From positions 1-8,759 of the forward strand of contig JAUVTM010000070.1 of assembly GCA_030601545.1 (NCBI GenBank): DNA of 8,759 nt, given 5' to 3'. Numbering within the stretch: position 1 is the stretch's first letter; every line of letters starts with the position of its first letter. The position numbers and the translations under genes are program-made. The DNA comes from Syntrophobacterales bacterium. GTDB lineage: Bacteria; Desulfobacterota; Syntrophobacteria; BM002. Of the stretch, positions 6,791 to 8,759 are shown in pieces. The notes beneath the pieces are model-generated. The model saw only the letters and a program-made list of their open reading frames with translations. It ran no database searches and had not been told where the DNA came from.

Positions 6791-7438
6791 TTACCCCTCC
6801 AGACTCCTGTCTCCTGACTCCTGTCTCCTTTTTTTGTTCCTACTCTTCAAATACATGACCAATCCGAAAAGACCGAAAATATATCCTATCCCGCCAACGA
6901 TTTCCGTGATAGTGGGGCCCTCTTTGCGGGTGTCGCGGATGAGCTTGATCACAGGGGCAAGCTTCCGGTCCAGAGCTCTGTCGATCATTCCTTCCAGCTG
7001 GCTCAGGTCAGTGGGATGTGCGGATGAGTCCTTTGCACTCACTGCGAACGACTGTGGCGGACTGGATGGCGATGATCCCACTTCTACAAAATCCCTTGCT
7101 GGAACAATGAAATCGTTCTTGTGTCCCATGCTGGCGGTTAGGACTATCTTTAAATCGGTCCGCTCCGGGATCTTAAAAGAGAACTCACCCTTTTCGTTTG
7201 TTCTGCCTTCCAAGAGTTTGGTTCCAGCAGGATTGAATACCTCCACCAATGAGTCTTGTGACTTTTTCCCGCCGGGGAAATATCCTTCCACGAAAACCGT
7301 GTCCCCCTCAACCCAGGCGAAAACGTTAACCTTATGGGCCCAGACTTGAGACACCATTGGCAAAGCCACGATTATGCCGAGAGCCAATACGGTGAGGGTA
7401 GCTCCCCAGCTTCGACGGGGCTTCCTATCCAGCAGCAT
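6791..7438 (-). CDS. nikL: NikL-type accessory subunit of ECF nickel importer, 215 aa
   Basis: NikL proteins replace CbiN in many nickel ECF importers: two membrane passes around an extracytoplasmic domain, needed for metal loading of NikM. Here a signal-peptide-like segment (about 1-34, ending VWA before HKVNVF) leads into an extracytoplasmic beta-rich domain (about 35-120) that resembles carboxypeptidase-regulatory folds, with family patterns AHKVNVFAWVEGD and EGYFPGG and GEFSFKIPE. A proline/serine linker (122-140) and a predicted amphipathic helix (146-172) follow, then a membrane helix (177-197) and a basic tail KSRNKKRR. The last ten or so residues are encoded by a heptad repeat and may be an acquired tail. 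Start ATG 7438-7436 is chosen because GGAG (7448-7445) lies 6 nt ahead; the TTG 12 bases earlier would remove it. It overlaps nikM by 14 bp. Its presence is the main reason for naming this a nickel system. Confidence 0.85.
   Translation of the reverse strand: MLLDRKPRRSWGATLTVLALGIIVALPMVSQVWAHKVNVFAWVEGDTVFVEGYFPGGKKSQDSLVEVFNPAGTKLLEGRTNEKGEFSFKIPERTDLKIVLTASMGHKNDFIVPARDFVEVGSSPSSPPQSFAVSAKDSSAHPTDLSQLEGMIDRALDRKLAPVIKLIRDTRKEGPTITEIVGGIGYIFGLFGLVMYLKSRNKKRRQESGDRSLEG
6802..6829. repeat. Heptanucleotide tandem repeat, four units, inside the 3' end of nikL
   Basis: GACTCCT, GTCTCCT, GACTCCT, GTCTCCT in perfect 7-bp steps. On the reverse strand this encodes the tail of NikL (about residues 203-213). 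Because 7 is not a multiple of 3, each gain or loss of a unit would shift the frame and change the C-terminus. Confidence 0.8.
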
Positions 7439-8039
7439 GAGTTGCTCCAAGGAGCTCGGGTTTGACCTTCATGAGAAAAGCAAGGCAGAAAGCTACTACT
7501 ACTCCCTCGAGAACCATCACAGGAAGATGCGCCAGCACAAGAACCTTAGCTGCCTGGAGAAATGACTCGCCTGTAAATATCAGACATAGGGCCACCAATA
7601 GAGAACTAAGCAAGATCGCAAAGAAGCCGCAGGCAAAAGCAAGGGCTGTGGCCACACCTGAGTGTTTGTGGGCGATGCCCCGGCCAAAGAGGTAGTAGCA
7701 GAGGATGGCAGGCATGGCCATGGTAAAGGTATTAACGCCCAGAGTGGTCAAGCCGCCAAACTGGAAGAGCAACCCCTGGAGAGCAACCCCTACGAGAATA
7801 GCCGGAAACGCTGCCCAACCGAGAACGAGTCCCAACAAGCCGTTTAATACAAGATGTACAGCGGAAGGGCCGACAGGCACCCGGATGAGGGAGACCACAA
7901 AAAAAGCCGAGGTCAATACCGCCACCTGGGGAATCTTCTCATAATCCATCTTCTTCAGCCCTACCGCTACACCGGCTGCCGTCAGGGCCGCTCCAGTAAG
8001 AAGCACAGGTGCAGATAGTACTCCTTCAGATATATGCAT
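7425..8039 (-). CDS. nikM: NikM/CbiM-type substrate-specific (S) component of ECF importer, 204 aa
   Basis: Membrane S component that binds the metal ion. The N-terminus begins MHISEGVLSAPVL. In solved NikM structures Ni2+ is held by the N-terminal amine, the backbone and side chain of His2, and a second His near residue 67; the matching residue here is probably His62 in GPSAVHLVLNG. Six or so further hydrophobic helices follow, with the family stretch LLFQFGGLTTLGVNTFTMAMP (from about residue 90). The length fits the short NikM/CbiM class without a fused NikN domain. The start is ATG 8039-8037, with GAGGA (8051-8047) 7 nt upstream; a start here is also required because His2 must be the second residue. 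It is first in a four-gene operon behind a promoter and a structured leader. Cobalt (CbiM) is the alternative substrate; nickel is preferred because of nikL. Confidence 0.93.
   Translation of the reverse strand: MHISEGVLSAPVLLTGAALTAAGVAVGLKKMDYEKIPQVAVLTSAFFVVSLIRVPVGPSAVHLVLNGLLGLVLGWAAFPAILVGVALQGLLFQFGGLTTLGVNTFTMAMPAILCYYLFGRGIAHKHSGVATALAFACGFFAILLSSLLVALCLIFTGESFLQAAKVLVLAHLPVMVLEGVVVAFCLAFLMKVKPELLGATHAAG
7445..7448 (-). promoter_or_regulatory. Ribosome binding site of nikL, decides the start
   Basis: GGAG on the reverse strand, 6 nt before ATG 7438-7436 and inside the nikM coding region. It favours that ATG over the TTG at 7450-7448. Confidence 0.75.
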
Positions 8040-8046
8040 AGTTAAA

Positions 8047-8051
8047 TCCTC
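8047..8051 (-). promoter_or_regulatory. Ribosome binding site of nikM
   Basis: GAGGA on the reverse strand, 7 nt before the ATG of nikM at 8039. It lies downstream of the terminator-like structure of the leader. Confidence 0.8.
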
Positions 8052-8080
8052 AACCGTTTTTCGGGAATGCTCAACTCAAC

Positions 8081-8156
8081 AAAAAAAGGTCACACAATCT
8101 TATCGTTCCCTAACCCTTCAGGGTTCCAATAAGCCTTCGTGACCCACTAACGAACC
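8081..8156 (-). promoter_or_regulatory. Structured leader of nikM with terminator-like stem and alternative pairings (riboswitch or attenuator candidate)
   Basis: Read as RNA from the reverse strand, three nested helices stack: GGTCAC (8144-8139) with GTGACC (8093-8088); CTTAT (8133-8129) with ATAAG (8103-8099); AACCC (8125-8121) with GGGTT (8116-8112) around a TGAA loop. TTTTTTT (8087-8081) follows at once, as in an intrinsic terminator. Two other pairings would break the outer stem or the inner hairpin: TTCGT... on the plus strand (8136-8140) with ACGAA (8150-8154), and GGTTC (8122-8126) with GAACC (8152-8156). This is the layout of a switchable leader. I do not find the conserved cobalamin-riboswitch boxes and cannot assign a class. 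Pairings are seen; regulation by Ni or Co is inferred from the downstream genes. Confidence 0.55.
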
Positions 8157-8174
8157 AAGACCCCTTTAGTATAT

Positions 8175-8189
8175 GGGCTTCTACCCACG
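8175..8189 (-). promoter_or_regulatory. Small 5' hairpin of the nikM leader
   Basis: Near the predicted transcript start, TGGG pairs with CCCA around a six-base loop (TGGGTAGAAGCCCA on the reverse strand), extendable by one wobble pair. It may form the first helix of the leader structure. Exact edges are uncertain by a base or two. Confidence 0.35.
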
Positions 8190-8197
8190 CTTAGAAG

Positions 8198-8226
8198 ATT
8201 ATTACCATCTTCACTGATATAGTCAA
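8198..8226 (-). promoter_or_regulatory. Sigma-70-type promoter of the nik operon
   Basis: On the reverse strand TTGACT (8226-8221, five of six to consensus) is followed by a 17-nt spacer and AATAAT (8203-8198, five of six). Transcription would start near 8191, giving a leader of about 150 nt before nikM. An inverted repeat GAAGAT / ATCTTC (8194-8199 and 8207-8212) overlaps the -10 box and could be an operator or the base of a small hairpin; I do not recognise it as a known regulator site. Confidence 0.65.
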
Positions 8227-8230
8227 GGGT

Positions 8231-8272
8231 ATTTCGGATTTTAGATTTTAGATTTGAGATTGCAGATTTGAG
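8231..8272. repeat. Heptanucleotide tandem repeat, six units (ATTTNNG type)
   Basis: ATTTCGG, ATTTTAG, ATTTTAG, ATTTGAG, ATTGCAG, ATTTGAG in strict 7-bp register. It lies immediately upstream of the nik promoter, starting 5 bp beyond its -35 box. Confidence 0.8.
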
Positions 8273-8328
8273 AAGGCATAGAGCATCCTTCGACAGGCTC
8301 AGGACAAGTAGGGCATGGGGCATAGGGT
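8266..8328. repeat. 63-bp direct repeat, copy A, carrying REP-like element copy 2 (8286-8304)
   Basis: Nearly identical to copy B (8359-8421), 93 bp away: about three mismatches over 63 bp. It contains TCCTTCGACAGGCTCAGGA followed by AGTAGGGCATGGGGCATAG. The close match suggests recent local duplication. Chance open frames through it give peptides like VLSLSKD, which recur in many genomes as false genes. Confidence 0.85.
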
Positions 8329-8330
8329 AA

Positions 8331-8365
8331 ATTGCGGATTTCGGATTTCGAATTGCGGATTTGAG
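8331..8365. repeat. Heptanucleotide tandem repeat, five units
   Basis: ATTGCGG, ATTTCGG, ATTTCGA, ATTGCGG, ATTTGAG between the two 63-bp copies. 8345-8361 is an exact inverted match to 290-306 in the actD-actF gap. Confidence 0.8.
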
Positions 8366-8421
8366 AAAGCAGAGAGCATCCTTCGACAGGCTCAGGACAA
8401 GTAGGGCATGGGGCATAGAGT
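8359..8421. repeat. 63-bp direct repeat, copy B, carrying REP-like element copy 3 (8379-8397)
   Basis: Second copy of the 8266-8328 unit, again preceded by a heptad tract, so the duplicated module is probably heptads plus REP-like hairpin plus the GGGCATGGGGCATAG segment. Confidence 0.85.
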
Positions 8422-8436
8422 GAGGAGCCGGAAGTC

Positions 8437-8457
8437 AGCATCCAGAATCCAGTAGGG
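8437..8457. repeat. Short heptad tract (AGCATCC, AGAATCC, AGTAGGG)
   Basis: Three 7-bp units that recur a short distance away at 8495-8508 (AGCATCC, AGAATCT), flanking the hairpin at 8456-8475. Confidence 0.55.
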
Positions 8458-8475
8458 CAGGCGTCTCTGCCTGCC
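8456..8475. repeat. Perfect 7-bp stem-loop
   Basis: GGCAGGC (8456-8462) and GCCTGCC (8469-8475) pair around a 6-nt loop. No T-run follows on either strand, so it is more likely a REP-type hairpin than a terminator. Confidence 0.6.
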
Positions 8476-8494
8476 AAAGTGTGATCCACAGACA

Positions 8495-8543
8495 AGCATC
8501 CAGAATCTAGTATCCAGTATCCAGAATCCGCAATCCCTAATCT
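8495..8543. repeat. Heptanucleotide tandem repeat, seven units (AGTATCC type), reaching into the stop of the His-rich gene
   Basis: AGCATCC, AGAATCT, AGTATCC, AGTATCC, AGAATCC, GCAATCC, CTAATCT in strict register. The last unit contains the TAG stop (8539-8537) of the histidine-rich gene, so the tract abuts or enters that gene, as the other tract does at nikL. Confidence 0.75.
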
Positions 8544-8759
8544 TCTTCGTGCTCGTGCCGGTGATAAGGGTCGGGCCAGTGTGGATGAGTATGGGTCGTT
8601 GCTTTGTGTTCGTGCCGGTGGCTGTGGTATGTGGCGTGCGGCATTCCCGGGAACAAGTGATCGTGATGGCCATCGTCATGCCTATGCCAGTGCTCATGCA
8701 CAGTAGCTTCATGTCGATGCGTATGCAAGTGTTGTTCAAAGAAGAGAGACACTAGGGAG
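8537..8759 (-). CDS. Very histidine-rich small protein, probable metal-binding (5' end open at window edge)
   Basis: At least 71 residues are visible from a GTG at 8752-8750, of which 22 are histidine (about 31 percent), mostly as HXH pairs: HLHTHRHE, HEHWHRHDDGHHDH, HSHRHEH, HTHPHWPDPYHRHEHEED. There is no cysteine and no membrane helix. Such sequences bind Ni, Co, Zn or Cu. Placement upstream of a nickel-type ECF importer, on the same strand, suggests a cytoplasmic nickel buffer or chaperone; that role is an inference. The frame stays open to the window edge and no Shine-Dalgarno site is visible in the 7 bases before the GTG, so the true start may lie outside. It is probably not in the nik transcript from the 8198-8226 promoter, which starts downstream of it. 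An open frame on the other strand is a mirror of this one. Confidence 0.6.
   Translation of the reverse strand, partial: SLVSLFFEQHLHTHRHEATVHEHWHRHDDGHHDHLFPGMPHATYHSHRHEHKATTHTHPHWPDPYHRHEHEED

Noticed and set aside
6579..7349. 256-codon open frame on the plus strand
   Set aside because: It runs antisense to the whole of nikL and the start of nikQ, which have clear family features; the translation passes through the REP-like repeat and has no recognisable domain.
8040..8191. Cobalamin riboswitch before nikM
   Set aside because: Only a short TAGGGAACG resembles part of the consensus; the GCCACTG-type box and the other conserved core segments are not found.
8231..8421. CRISPR-like array
   Set aside because: Only two 63-bp copies, no regular unique spacers, and the tracts are simple 7-bp tandem repeats; no cas genes nearby.
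8147..8495. Open frames with peptides such as VLSLSKDA and GRDACPT on the reverse strand
   Set aside because: They read straight through the 63-bp duplication and heptad tracts; the repeated peptide is a by-product of the repeat, with no ribosome site or domain.

Overview
The window looks like a piece of an anaerobic or respiratory bacterial genome, most likely Desulfobacterota-like (former Deltaproteobacteria) or a related environmental lineage. That assignment is an inference from gene content and the style of the intergenic repeats; there is no rRNA or other marker gene. Every credible gene lies on the minus strand, so transcription runs from the right edge to the left edge.

From right to left in transcription order: (1) the end, or nearly all, of a very histidine-rich small protein (8537 to the window edge); (2) about 500 bp without genes (8040-8536), holding heptanucleotide tandem repeats, a 63-bp direct duplication carrying a REP-like hairpin, a good sigma-70-type promoter (8198-8226) and a roughly 150-nt structured leader that ends in a terminator-like stem plus T7; (3) a four-gene energy-coupling-factor metal importer, nikM-nikL-nikQ-nikO. 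The NikL-type accessory subunit and the lack of a recognisable cobalamin riboswitch favour nickel over cobalt; (4) after a 135-bp gap, an Alternative Complex III (ACIII)-type respiratory module: actB (fused molybdopterin-type plus iron-sulfur protein, 979 aa), actC (10-TM NrfD/PsrC-like quinone-interacting subunit), actD (two-TM DUF3341) and the first 61 codons of actF (second NrfD-like subunit), which runs off the left edge.

How they work together: NikM/L/Q/O should import Ni2+ (or Co2+) with ATP hydrolysis, and the His-rich protein upstream is a plausible metal buffer. ActB/C/D/F should form a membrane quinol-oxidising or quinone-reducing complex with its iron-sulfur arm on the outside of the cytoplasmic membrane (Tat signal). 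Within actBCD the genes overlap by 4 and 11 bp, so translation is probably coupled. Within the nik operon nikM/nikL and nikQ/nikO overlap, while a repeat-bearing 170-bp gap separates nikL from nikQ.

Points worth a second look: the ACIII module has neither cytochrome gene at its usual place (no actA before actB, no actE between actD and actF); the B1 domain of ActB keeps a full four-cysteine cluster motif; actB contains two overlapping, mutually exclusive hairpins, the second followed by T6, near the junction of its two halves; the nik leader looks like an attenuator of no class I recognise; and a heptanucleotide repeat family occurs in several intergenic regions and supplies the C-terminal codons of nikL.
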